From positions 23,469,764 to 23,533,763 of the forward strand of contig NC_088306.1 in the NCBI RefSeq assembly GCF_032854445.1: a stretch of 64,000 nucleotides of DNA. The letters run 5' to 3'. The position numbers and the translations under genes were made by a program. Under the pieces are notes generated by a model. It saw only the letters and a program-made list of their open reading frames with translations, was not told the DNA's origin and ran no database searches. The stretch's first letter is position 1; each line of letters opens with the position of its first letter. This stretch comes from Liolophura sinensis. Lineage: Eukaryota; Mollusca; Polyplacophora; Chitonida; Chitonidae. Below are positions 45,065-56,571 of the stretch, in pieces.

Positions 45065-45415
45065 AATTTACAGTGTTTTCGAACACCAAAATGTTTCCAA
45101 ATGCCACAGTGTTGGTTAAAACAACGTTACCATGTTTCGAAATAACCCAATGTTAGCTAAAACAACGTCACTGTATTTATAAATATCACAGTGTTGGGTA
45201 AAACAACTTTACCATTTTTGTTTCAGAGTATCTCCAGTGCCAGGCTAAATCAACGTTACTATATTTCTAAATACCACAGTGTTGGCTGAAACAACGTTAT
45301 CATGTTTCAAAGTACCCCAGTGCTAGCCTAAATCAAGGTTACTACATTTTAAATACCACAGCGTTTGTTTAAACAACGTTGCCATGTTTTAAAAAAAAAC
45401 AGTGTTGGTTGTGCT
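45065..45415 (+). repeat. Minisatellite of ~42-bp units in alternating pairs
   Basis: About eight units carrying CAGTGTTGGTTAAAACAACG, TTACCATGTTTC and AAATACCA variants. Two alternating forms give a ~84-bp period. Confidence 0.8.
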
Positions 45416-48279
45416 CACAATCAGCCTATGCAGTACATTTTCACGACATTTTAAATGGTTAAACTAAAATGTGAATGGGTCAGTAAGAAAAGTTGGTTTT
45501 ACATCTTACTAGGAGTAAAACTTGTTGCACTTTCTGTTTTAATCATCACTGATACAAAATGCCGTTGCACAAATAATACATTAAGCACTAGGTTGTATTC
45601 GCTTTTTTAGATTTTCTACCACTTCTAGCCTCTTTAAATTTAGCGGGTGACTCGAAGGTATACCAGGTAATATTTGTTATTACGCACTATAATTTCACGT
45701 TGTATTTTTTAGCAATTTTATCCACGAACTGTCTCCCTAACATGTTTTAGCATGTCATAATGGTGCATGCATGTTGTTTATATACAATATCGTGTTGTTA
45801 TTGTCTCCATCTAGGCTGCTGTCTAAATAATTTACCCCAGTATAGGCTACTATATACTACATGCGATACATGTTTAAATGACTCATGCAAACTAAATGAC
45901 TCAATTTTTACTTTCCGTTTCTGTCTTAACAGACGAACTCACGCACACGAGAGTTGAACGATAATCTGATTAAAAGTACAACATGAAATGAAACAAAACA
46001 TTTGAAGAGATAGGTGTAGACGTTGACTTAAGAAAACGTCAGTCATGAAGCTTTGGAAACTACAACTACGAATAAACAAACTTTTACAACATTTTCATTT
46101 CTTTCTGAAGAAATTTATGTTAACTGTGGTAAGCATGTAGTTTCAATATTACAACCCTTTAAAGGCATTTGGTTGTATTTTATTCAGCCAAATTTTTTGA
46201 AAAGAATATCAAAAAAAGAATGCAAATGAAAGCAATTTCAGATATTGTCTTTCCGCTGATTCATATTTTATTTTTAGTTTTTCTTTTATTTTAGCCAAGA
46301 ATTTGTCTCTCCGTACTATTTTTAAAACATAACACCTTATGTTTCATGATATGATGAATCAACACATTATTTCAGTAAATGTAATGTGCGATAATTTACA
46401 CACGAACAATGTTGTTAATTGTCGCATAATTGTATAAATTTGTCTCAGGTATATCTTAGCTTGAAACTGAAAAAATTTGGTCCAAACGTCGCACTCTGAC
46501 CGGTTTGACAATGATCTTTGATATCGTTGCCATGACTACCCGCGCGTGTACGAGGATATCGACTGGCACTGAAGTGTTAGTCCGTGCTCACCCGCGGAAC
46601 CTAGCATGTAGATTGCACGGTGAACATAGACCCATTTGTATTTATCAGCCATATTCTTATGCTTATGCACATTAAAATGGAGTACAATCCCAAGAGAGAC
46701 ACGGTTAATAGCGTTGTATATGCTCCATGGTATAACTCGATTGTAAGTAGCCTATAGTTAAATTAATTTTAGGTATTCTTTTTTTTTTTGTTCTCATATT
46801 TTTTACACAATTTTAACGAAGAAGCGATAAACCAGTCTGCAAAAATATTTATTAATTATTACCTGTTCATCAACAATCAACAACGAAATAATCATACTCA
46901 TCTGGACGCTGAGGTTAATTCGGAATTCATCCTAACCTTAGACACTGTCCATTCCTTGTTTACTCCAAGTTTTCAATAATGTGCACTAGTGGACTAGTGT
47001 AAACATGCAAAGATCAAATAAAAAATGTAAAAATAAATAAGATACAAAACCAAAAGTATGTAAAAAAAATATTAAAAAACAAATAAAAATAAACACGTTT
47101 ATCAAAATTACATAAAAAACACACTTCGGTATGATGTTTATGGTGTTGCAATGCTATATATTCTGCAAAAATTTGGACAAAGATTTGGTGCTGTTAAACT
47201 GGCGTTTGTGGCGTGGTATTGCGTGCAATGAAGTTAATTTTGCCGAAACCTTCGTCCATCTATTCTTGGGATTTTGTACTGCACTTAACCTGCCCCAATC
47301 TTAGGGCACGGAAAGACTATTTCTGGGGGTTCACGGTGTGTAATAGTGGTGTACCTACCATAAAGGTCCTTGACCCTTTGTGATTAGCTCTTGGTTTGCT
47401 TACCTGACGAATATAATTCTATTCCTCACTAGCGAGTATGAACGATGCCAGTTGCTTAATAGGCCTTCACCACCCCGTGTACACATCCATCGTTTTGGAC
47501 TCGCGGGTTATAGCTGCGAAACGAATTACTGACATTCAGTCCCCCTGATAAGCGCGTGTGTTTACGATATGCTATGTACAACTCACAGTGTACACTTGCA
47601 TGTAAATGCAGTCAAAGTAGCTACTGTATTGCTCGAGATATGCATCCAAGCGGAAACTCCGTATAGGCCAAAGCGATCCATATTTGGCCCAGGAAATGTA
47701 TAACGCGCTGCAAACAACTATACATGTTCCCTGGTCAGTACAAGTACCATCTGTTTACGTGGCGTTGGCAATAACTTAGCTCATATACTGTATACAGTCC
47801 TGTGGAGAATGCGCCTTGGATTCAGTCATGAAAGTAGAAATTATCAATATCATTCAGCACAGCTGATGTATTCTGACTTCATAAATATTTACATTTTTTT
47901 TTTGTTAAATAGTGAAGCCAAAAATACGTAATAACTTTGTGACTAAAATACGTATTACTGCATTCACCTCGTATAATCAGGTCTCTACGCAACTCATTGT
48001 CTTACCATCTGTTCGGCAGAATAACAGCTGCCGATATCTTCATGATTTTTGTAATTAGTATGGGAAAAATTGGCCTTATCTTGTAGGAAAAACAAAACAA
48101 ATTAAAGGAAGAAAAGCTTATAGATCGGTTTGAAACCAGTGATGATAAAAGATACACTTTGTTTCGTCTTCGAAATAATTATAGATGACTGGTTATCATC
48201 AATAGCTAAAAAAAAAGTAGGATAAATCGACAGGATACGTAAGGAGCTAGTTCAAATCAGGCCTTGGACACTCTCACTG
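45416..48279. other. Long interval without a supported gene
   Basis: About 2.9 kb, AT-rich, with homopolymer runs (T-run at 46780-46790, A-runs near 47020-47110). Frames at 45760-45957 and 46788-46979 have no domain. Confidence 0.4.
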
Positions 48280-48530
48280 ATTGCGCGGCCTTGGTGAACA
48301 TAGGCGGGCGTGGCACTAGCTTTCTTTGAAGACCGTGCATTTGTCTCCACCAATATGGTGTGCATATCTGGACATCACATGTGGGAAAGTTTGTCAGTAA
48401 CTTGCCGAAGGACGGTTGTTTAACACTGGCACCCCGGTTACCTCCAGCCAGGCACTGACCACATTCATATATGTGAACAATTATTGAGTATAACTTTAAA
48501 CACCAATCATTTATAAATAAATAAATTAAA
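48280..48530 (+). repeat. Diverged SINE related to type A (variant D)
   Basis: GGCCTTGGTGAACATAGGCG, GACATCACATGTGGGAAAG, CAGTAACTTGCCGAAGG, CCGGTTACCTCCAGCC and the ACTTTAAACACCAATCAT end with an AAAT tail. It matches the copy at 54700-54972 block by block. Confidence 0.6.
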
Positions 48531-48758
48531 ACAAAAATTCACACTGTTTTAAAGCTTTGTCGACAAATTTGCTGATTGTTGTTTAATGTTATTACTTGCA
48601 GCTCATCCTTTGATGATTGTTTTTTGTGGGAAATTCTCAATACATTTAAGGACGTAACTGCAGTAATTTGTTGAATACGGTTATCATTACAATACTTTAG
48701 TTTTCGGTTACAACGTGGTAAATAAAACAAGCCAGTTTCCTGGTACATGCTGACGGGG

Positions 48759-48932
48759 GGGCCTCCGTGGCTCAGTTGGTTAGCGCCCTAGCGCAGCGCA
48801 ATGACCCAGGAGTGTCTCACCAATGCGGCCGCTGTGAGTTAAAGTCCAGCTCCTGCTGGGTTCCTTTCCGTGGGAAGGTCTGCCAGCAACCTGTGGATGG
48901 TCGTGGGTTTCCCCCGGGCTGTGCCCGGCTTG
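48759..48932 (+). repeat. SINE type A, 5' two-thirds
   Basis: Intact head GCCTCCGTGGCTCAGTTGG, box B TGTGAGTTAAAGTCCAGC (one change), CTGTGGATGGTCGTGGGTTT and GGGCTGTGCCCGGC, then an abrupt end. The 3' part is missing, which is unusual because retrotransposed SINEs normally lose the 5' end. Confidence 0.88.
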
Positions 48933-49702
48933 AATGATGAAAAAATACACATATAATGTTTTTTAAGAATGGTACCACAACGCTCATTATGTGTCTGGAA
49001 TTTTAAGCCTTTTGAAAATATTCGAATAACTGTAATATGCCTGCTTGCTTCCTTGCATTTTAAGACGTTTTTAGGTAACTTGGCGGTAAATGGAAAAAGA
49101 AACTGTAACATCTGAGCTACCCACTAGTGGGCAGAGGGGGAATAGTGTACGAGCCGATTTATATTTTCTGTGGCTTTCTGAACAGCACCGCTTGTATGCT
49201 CCAGGTCGCTTAATTGTCACCGTGAGGGCAAGGTTTTATACTGCATTAGTTCTTTCTATTAGTTCTTTCACTGGTAAAAAATTTCTATGCTGCCCACTAC
49301 GACTGAAAGCGCGCATAAAGCGTATTCATATATCGTACATTTGAGTACAAAGAAGGTCACACCATTAAACCGTGACCAGTGACGGACTTCACCTGTCCGA
49401 ACTTCAACCCCTGGATTACCTTGTACCGTGCAGCCAAAAAAAAAAGAAGCAGATTTGTGACCCACTTACTGTTACTGGACCAGACCGAGAGTGTTCCATG
49501 CCGAACTCAGTTTTATTAGTTCGCAATTGTAACATGTTGCCATTTAATTAACTTATTTATTCGATTGGTGCTTTGCGTCATAATTAATTACTTCTCTCGA
49601 CCCTGTTGCTACAAGCAAATTTCCTTCTATCATACGTGTGCAAAGACTGGAGTGCTTATCGCGAAATATACATCTTATATATGCTTCTAATAATTTGCTT
49701 TC
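48933..49702. other. No gene seen; SINE tail scrap at 49552-49590
   Basis: A TTATTCGATTGGTGCTTTGC scrap resembles the type A 3' end. No coding feature. Confidence 0.4.
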
Positions 49703-49938
49703 AGCTCAAAGGGAATAGTGCAACGACTGGTTGACCTGTATCAGCATAATGGCTCGGGCGGGGGCGCTTACTTGCCTTTTGTAATGCGTCTCAGTGAAAC
49801 AGCACTAGATAAAAGAGCGGTAGAAATCCTCCTGCAACAAGGGGGCGCGTTACATGCACTCTAATGATTCTTTCGTCGTTAAATGACAAAAATATTGTTA
49901 AGTACGACGTTAAACTCCAAGCACTCACCTACTCACTC
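49703..49938 (+). repeat. SINE type B lacking the head
   Basis: Starts at the body (TAGTGCAACGACTGGTTGAC), with ATGGCTCGGGCGGGGGC, ATGCGTCTCAGTGAAACAGC, TTAAATGACAAAAATATTG and the GTTAAACTCCAAGCACTCAC tail. Confidence 0.85.
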
Positions 49939-50447
49939 TAATAATTTAATTAAATATTCACCTGGCTTATTAGTGTGTTGAACTGAATTCTATATGACGT
50001 TAAACAATTATCCAGTAAATACATAAGCTCTACTGGATATTTTCCCTCAGATATGACTACGGGAGGATTCACTTGATCTGATAATGCCTTAATAAGTAGG
50101 CCTATAGTATAATTGAACATGAACATAAAGATGCCATATCTTGTAAAATCGATAAAAATTAGTTTTATTAGGTCATACTACATGCAAAACCAAGAGGTAA
50201 TATTTCTTATTGTTAGATTAATTCTTTCAGTCTGATTTTTCCCCCCAAGTTTTGTCTGTTTGGTTTAGGAAAGTCAGCAAACAAATGAGGCAAATATATT
50301 GACGGCAGTCAGACAATAGCGTTTGCGGAGAGAAAACATGAGTAAACGGACTGAACATTGTGAAAAAAAAAACAACAGTTTAACGCGGATAAACATCCAA
50401 CAAGGATTGGGAGTTGAAAAGGATGATCTGCAGCCAGTCCACTATCC

Positions 50448-50991
50448 TCAGGATGTGAAGTTGATGTGAACTGTGCTGTTATTTATTGCTGTATTGTTGA
50501 ACAACCCTCCAAAACATTGAGACGTGACTGAAAACTGGGATTTTGCCATTTGGATGGTATTGCTACTGTTACGTGTAACATTACAGTCGACAGCGTCGGG
50601 CATTTGCACTGGGAGTGGCGTGACTGACATGGGAGTATTTTCACTCAACGACATTTTCACTTTCAGTATTTTCTGATAACACACTTAAAGCATACAAGAT
50701 ATTGCTGATTAAACGGCGTTTCAAAACGGACGGTTTTGTCACATAACTCCCTACACTGGATTCATTGCGGTGGCTTGTCATAGACATAACGTCCATCACA
50801 GAAACTCCGGCATTAGCAAGAACTGTGGCTGTCGTAGCCCGGACGCAGTGATTCGTGCACCGGCGGCTAAGTTTGGCATCGCGGGAAATATCAGACATCA
50901 CGGATCCGATCGTTTTGTGACCCATTGGTTGATTGCCATACCATGGTTTGTGGTCAGCTGGGACATTTAGGACAGGCCGTTGAAAGAAAGA
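50448..50991 (-). pseudogene. Tyrosine-recombinase (DUF3504/Crypton-like) C-terminal remnant
   Basis: On the minus strand an open frame after a stop at 50992 reads DHKPWYGNQPMGHKTIGSVM, then LSRRCTNHCVRATTATVLA and VMSMTSHRNESSVGSYV. This is the C-terminal catalytic part of a tyrosine recombinase: the His-x-x-Arg box, a later His-Arg, and the terminal Tyr. It matches the lineage found in Crypton transposons and in host proteins of the ZMYM/KIAA1958/QRICH1 type. The frame stops at 50641, and an overlapping frame (50684-50448) holds a tail, CFGGLFNNTAINNSTVHINF, typical of the family. One frameshift therefore separates domain and tail. The N-terminal core-binding part is missing or unrecognisable. 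Probably a dead transposon-derived copy. Confidence 0.7.
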
Positions 50992-52794
50992 CTAGCAGGA
51001 AGAATTATCAGGTCCGTACGTTAAAAAAAAATTCGTGAAACCATTATTATCTCTTATTGTGTAGCATTCATACGTCCCTATGGGCTTTAAATTATCTGTC
51101 ACCTGGTAATTTCTCCTTTAAAATAAACGTTAGCTCCGACAGAAAAAAATCGCCACTTTCTTTTAGTTCATATTTGTCGTCTGCTTTATTCAGTGTAAAC
51201 AACAACCTCTATCCAACCATAGAACTACAATAGACCCGTCCAGAAGTCAAACGCTTCTGTCTCGTGATGAGGGGGATATTTAACGACTCAGATAATATGC
51301 ACTTGGCACAGAGCCAAGCAGTGCGTTGTATGTAATAAAAAGGAATCGAAGGGTAATAGAATTGCAAACCATATTTGTTGCATTAGAGGTCTAAGTCCTG
51401 CCGCCATTGAAGTATCATAACGAAGACACCAGACATGACATTATTGAAATCAACGAGTATTTTAAAGGACAAGACAGCACTGGCTAAAATATATTTCATT
51501 CGAAAGCAAGATACTCAAAGTTTTTTAAAAAGTATTATACTTTATTATTTTAATGAGATTTCACAGAAATAATATTTAAGACAAAAAGACAACACTGCAT
51601 AAATGGCTGGTATGAATCGAAGCAAAAATCTTGAGAATTTCATAATGCGCGACCTAACCTGTGACGTAGCATTTACCCATTCACTCCATAAAGTGACATA
51701 TGACAACACATAATTACAGCATGAGACATCATTTTGAGATTGTTTACAACGATTTAGTTACATGTAGCCAAAGAGCCATTTCACAAAGTGTTGTGACGCA
51801 GGTCTGTATCAGTTACAGACAACCACAGACGTAGAATCAGTTGATTTACAAACCGTGTAATATTCAACGATGATATCACAAATTATGTCAGACAGTAGCA
51901 TACCGTATCAGACCAAACAGCATCCATCTCCTCAAATTAATTTTTGTCGTTCTTTTCTCCGTTTAGTCAGAGTTAGTGTAAAATTCATTAGGGATGCCGA
52001 AGGTTGATGGGAATAAGACGGTATCTCTATGGACAACACTTAAAATTATTTAAAGATCTGATGATGTAATTGTATTCTCTGAATTTATTACAGCTGATAA
52101 AAATAAATTTTCTGTTTACATTTTCAACATACAGTTAAATTATTGAAATGCTTCAAGCCGAGGTACTCTCTCTAACGTACGCGATGACTAGGTCAGCATT
52201 ACTTTGACCTTAGATGCCAATGCTGCATTGAAGCATGTCCAGTGGAATGCCTGTATCAGCCTCAGTGTGCTTGGATTTATTGAGCAGGAATCTAGCTGTA
52301 CAACAAACCTACTGTAATTATTTAAATAATCAAGTGGGCTCAAAATCACCAGCAACCCCCCCCCCCCCCCCCCTCCCCCCGCCAGAGGCTACGGGCTGAA
52401 CAGAAATTCCTCGACAGTGGATCTGCAGCTAGGTTATTGAAACAGGGTCGCTAGAGTTCCTTGTAAATGATACAGTTCCAGTTGTGGAAATAATAGTCTT
52501 CAAGTTCGTCCTGTTTCCGAGAAAGCTATTTTTCTCACTTGGGCCTTCATCTGCGTAGCCCATAACCTTTATCTGTCATACGCTACTGCTTAGACTATTA
52601 TACGGAAAATACCTTCTACGTTAGAGAACAAGAGTAAACGTTACGTCACCTTGCCCTCGACAGTTGAGACGTGCTAAAGCTGTGTCAAGACGAAGTTTCA
52701 CTAATTTTTTCACTAAACGGGCGGACAGTCGCCGTGGTTAGAAAACTAGGTCCAATACTCATGGAACAGTCTAAATGTAATAATATATTGTGAA
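50992..52794. other. No gene seen; SINE scrap and poly-C run
   Basis: A short reverse type C scrap at about 51400-51445 (CGCCATTGAAGTATCATAAC). A C-homopolymer of more than 20 at about 52355-52380. Otherwise unremarkable. Confidence 0.4.
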
Positions 52795-53090
52795 CTAGCC
52801 GGCGCTCCGAAATCGCAAAGTTCCAGCGCTATCCAATTTACCCGCTCTACAGATAAAGGGACACAACTCATTTGTGTCTCGTAAACGTAATGTATCGTTG
52901 AAAAAGTTTCCATTTTTTTTACAGGTGGTGCGTATTACGTCATCAAAATCCGTGCTTAACGTTTTTTCGTAAAGTTGCTGACAGACATACAAACAGACAA
53001 ATAAAGGCTGATAAGACAATAACCTCCTGGTGGAAGTAATTAAAACTAACCGGTTAGGTTGCCACAATCGCTTAATTTCCTCTTTCACTA
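52795..53090 (-). repeat. Possible dispersed repeat
   Basis: On the minus strand this holds TTTGTCTGTTTGTATGTCTG, CAGCAACTTTACGAAAAAAC and GGATTTTGATGACG. I associate this pattern with interspersed repeats in many animal genomes. A 97-codon frame runs through it without a known domain. No second copy exists in this window. Confidence 0.3.
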
Positions 53091-53834
53091 ACTAGAGGGT
53101 TTACATGATATATATAAAAGATGTAAATACGACTCTCAAACCTTATCTCTTTACCTATATGACTACATTTTTAACCAAGCAAATCAAATTCAACAGACCG
53201 GAAATATTATTTATTTCTTCGTGAAACATTAAGACTTCTGTTAAATGTATAAATTGACACAGTCCGACGTTCCGTTAATTAAGAACTCATGTACTCGTTA
53301 TACTATTTGATGGTTGTAAAATATATATTTCTCTGTTTTTTGTTTCTTGTTTATTGAATGCTCTAGGCATGTTATGGGTAGAGATGTGGGATCTAAAATG
53401 TTCTAAGTACAGATACGTCTACTGCGCATTTGGGTACGATCTAATAATTTACTACTTTCAGCAAAAATACTTAAGTCGTTTTCATATTTTATCCGTTACC
53501 AAATTCTTCCTCAGTGAATTGACCGGATTGGTTTGTAGGTATTGCGCGTGGTATGTGTAGTAAACTAGACACAAGGGGTTACTTTTCAAGTGAGAAGTCT
53601 TGGCAAACAGAAGTGAACAGAAAAAACATGACTAATCCAAGGTGTTGAACGCTGGTATGTTTCTGGTATGTTTACTTTAAAACGCATACAAGTGAGAGAA
53701 AGAGCAATTCGTCGTGGATATTTTGCGCGGCTATATCTCGGTTACTCCGAGTTACACGGTGGACATAAAGCGACCTGCCACGCTCTATCGCGAACCTTCT
53801 GTGTGTCTTCTGTGTCTTTGCAGTTCCTGGTGTT

Positions 53835-53920
53835 GCTACAATTAGTTGACCTCTATCGTATAAGTGAAACATTTTTGAGTGTGTCATTAAACACCAATTA
53901 GATAGATAAATAAATACAAG
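53835..53920 (+). repeat. SINE type A, 3' end
   Basis: ACCTCTATCGTATAAGTGAAAC, TTTTTGAGTGTGTC and AACACCAATTAGATAGAT with an AAAT tail. Confidence 0.65.
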
Positions 53921-53972
53921 TAGTTCATGCATGCCATGAAACCTCTCCCTACCATACTTGATTCTCTTCAAA

Positions 53973-54060
53973 AGATACTAAGGATTCTAAGGGTTCTAAG
54001 GACTCCTTCGTCGTCATATGACTGAAAAATTTTTAAGTACGACGTTAAACCCCAAGCACT
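53973..54060 (+). repeat. SINE type B, 3' end only
   Basis: AAGGACTCCTTCGTCGTCAT, ATGACTGAAAAATTTTTAAG and ACGACGTTAAACCCCAAGC. A 5'-truncated copy. Confidence 0.85.
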
Positions 54061-54699
54061 GGTTTTTATTTTAGTTTAATAATAATCATTTTTAATTCCA
54101 ACGACTGAGACATCTTGGACTACAGGGGAAATGTCATAGATTTTTCTCCTGCGGGTGTGAACTGGGCGCAAGGCCTCGACAGGGAATAGATGGTTTTCCT
54201 TTATTCAGACAATATCATTATAACAGAACAGAACGAAACCAATAAAGTTGCTGTGATATACATACTTTATTCTGCAACATCCTTAGTTCTTTGTATGTTT
54301 CCGGTGCACTGACAGTACGTGTTAAACAACAAACCTGATAATATTCCATGTAGGTATGAAAGTTTTAACGTGCAGTTTACAGGTTTTTATGTTAGTTGAT
54401 TCTTGAAACACTGAGTAATTATTAAGTAAGTATGCGAATGATTAATTACCAGATTACAAACCAATTAATGCATTCATAGCGTCTTGAGCTTTCCGAAGTT
54501 AGATGTTGTTCATGCCGTCAAATCAGTACTGTCACCGCGGGCTTTGATTTGTTTCAAGATTACAGCATTCTTCAGAAAACATCACTTAAAGTGTAAGCTG
54601 TAAGGTGTCAAAAATGTAATAGTTTTATGACTTCTGACGTAAAAAAATAATTGTTCAACGTCTGTGTAACACTGAAATGTGTATTGCTGCGTTCGCACT
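54061..54699. other. No gene seen
   Basis: AT-rich spacer; nothing recognised. Confidence 0.35.
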
Positions 54700-54972
54700 G
54701 CTTGTGGGCCCTGATGACACGGAACTAGTGACGGCATTTGGGTGGCCTTGTACGTGCTCTAGCGTTCGTTGAAGACCACTTGTCTTACATCAAAGAGCTG
54801 GCCGTATCTTTACGTCACATGTGGGTAACTTGGTCAGTAGTTTGCCAAAGGTCGTTGGTTTAGCCGGGGTACTCCCGTGTCCCCCACTCATAAAACTGAC
54901 CCCTATCGCGTAAATGGCGAAATTCGTGATCATGGCGTTAAACAACAATCAAATAAATAAATTAATAAATGA
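54700..54972 (+). repeat. Diverged SINE related to type A (variant D), second copy
   Basis: ACGTCACATGTGGGTAAC, CAGTAGTTTGCCAAAGGTCG and GGCGTTAAACAACAATCAAA with an AAAT tail. The block order matches 48280-48530. Confidence 0.6.
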
Positions 54973-55159
54973 AATGTTAAAAATGTGCCCTCGCTTTCCC
55001 TTATTAGGAGGTCGCGTTGTTTTCATCTTAAATGACCGACACTTCAAAAAGGAGGTCAAAAGTCAACCAAGATAAATGATTGTGGAATTAATTATCCAGA
55101 ATTTCTCAAACAGGGCCTGAACTGAACCAGTACTTGTCAAATTAAGTTTATTCAACCCA

Positions 55160-55375
55160 CGAGTGTTTAACTCCGTACTCAAGAATTTCCACTTCTGCGA
55201 CGGCGCTCAGGTTTATTGATAGGGAAAACGCGCGTATCCAGTAACTCACCGTCTCTCGTCTGTTGTCCCACAAACACCAAAGAGCCTTAACCGAAGGTGG
55301 ATTCGAACTCGTGAACTCATTGGTCAAGGAACTGATAGCCACAACGAGTTATCGCTTTGAAGAACACGTAAAGTC
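55160..55375 (-). repeat. Worn SINE with tRNA-like head
   Basis: The left part has GTTTAACTCCGTACTCAAG and ACTTCTGCGACGGCG (type A core). The right part in reverse has GAGTTCGAATCCACCTTCGG, a good box B, and resembles a similar head at about 26190-26270. Confidence 0.5.
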
Positions 55376-55436
55376 AAAAATAACACGTGCCTCTAATGAA
55401 AGACAACAGAGAAATCAGTTCAGATATACATTTATA

Positions 55437-55510
55437 TTTATTTGTTTATTTATTTATTTGATTGGTGTTTACGCATACTCAAAATATTTCACTTATACGG
55501 CGGGGGCCAT
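55437..55510 (-). repeat. SINE type A, tail fragment
   Basis: TTATTTATTTGATTGGTGTT and CATACTCAAAATATTTCAC, then GGCGGGGGCCATC. Confidence 0.75.
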
Positions 55511-56112
55511 CAAATACTATTATACCTCGTCTTATTATGACATTCCAAAACGCAAGTATTCACTAATTGGTGATTTTTGAGCTCATAGGTTTTTCACAAT
55601 ATTTTGAGCCGCATTAAGACGTACAAGAATAATTCTAAGGTAGCTCGCCAGTTTTCACTGTGATCAAACTCAGCTTTGTGAAATATGCCGGGAGACAATT
55701 CTACTGAGAAAAAAAATGTTTTGATTTGGGTCAAACTCATAAAGGTAAATTTAATTTTTTTGTTTGTTTTAGGACCTTAACAGTTGAAATTGTGGACATA
55801 AGATAATGTACACGAAGCCAAAAACTTTTACCACAAGCAAAGTTGTGGTCAGTAATGTACATCTCTGTGGCCAGTAATGTACGAAGAAGCCAAGTGAACC
55901 TCTATAGCGAGGTACCCATTGCATACAGATTTGATGAATTGCAAGTATGACTTCATTAATCGAATAGGAAGACTGTTACAATGATGAATCTGTATTCTGT
56001 ATTATTCTGTGTGATCCACTTCATGGGTACTATAAACATATCAAATTTTATCCGAACAACAGCGTTTCGGAGACTACTTTTGCATAATCTAACCCTTGCA
56101 ATGTGAACACTT
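55511..56112. other. Probable intron start for the gene at 56113-56571
   Basis: No exon could be identified. A short direct repeat, GTGGCCAGTAATGTACGAAG / GTGGTCAGTAATGTACATC, is at 55845-55890. Confidence 0.4.
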
Positions 56113-56571
56113 ACCGACACTTTCTGGGGAATCCTTGGTAATTTCATCAATAACAGCTTCGTTTTTGCCACCGGAGTCTTTTTCTCTTGTCTTCGTACCC
56201 CCTTGGGGATTTTGGTTTTCATTTTGCATATTTACAGCGTTTCTCTTTTCCTTGACAGTGTCATAAGCTCTGTTCACTTTTGATTTTACACATTCATTTC
56301 TGAGCGATTCACCTATCTTCTTGTAGCTCTGCTCGTTCACAGAAACATCTAAGGGCCCCTGGACTCCATCGGATTCCAAGTGAGCAGAGAGTTTTGTTAA
56401 ATCTTTGCAACCATCGTGTTCGAAATCTCCAGACATGTCATCAAAATTTCCATTTACGATACCCGACATTACATTTTGAACAGCTGATCCTGTATCTTTG
56501 GATCCTTCCACTGTTTCCTCTTTAATCAGGTCCGCTGACATTGTTTCGATATTTTGCATAATTTCCATCAC
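56113..56571 (-). CDS. First coding exon of an unidentified gene (153 residues, acidic)
   Basis: On the minus strand the ATG at 56571 opens a frame of 153 codons that reaches a consensus donor (GTCG|GTAAGTG) with the exon ending at 56113. Read-through would stop seven codons later. The product begins MMEIMQNIETMSADLIKEE. It is rich in Asp, Glu, Asn, Lys and Ser, with no hydrophobic segment and no known domain, so it is probably disordered. The composition is protein-like and unlike the surrounding chance frames. No downstream exon in matching phase was recognised, so function is unknown. The product could be nuclear or regulatory, but that is only an impression. A second Met at the next codon does not change the call. 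Confidence 0.5.
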
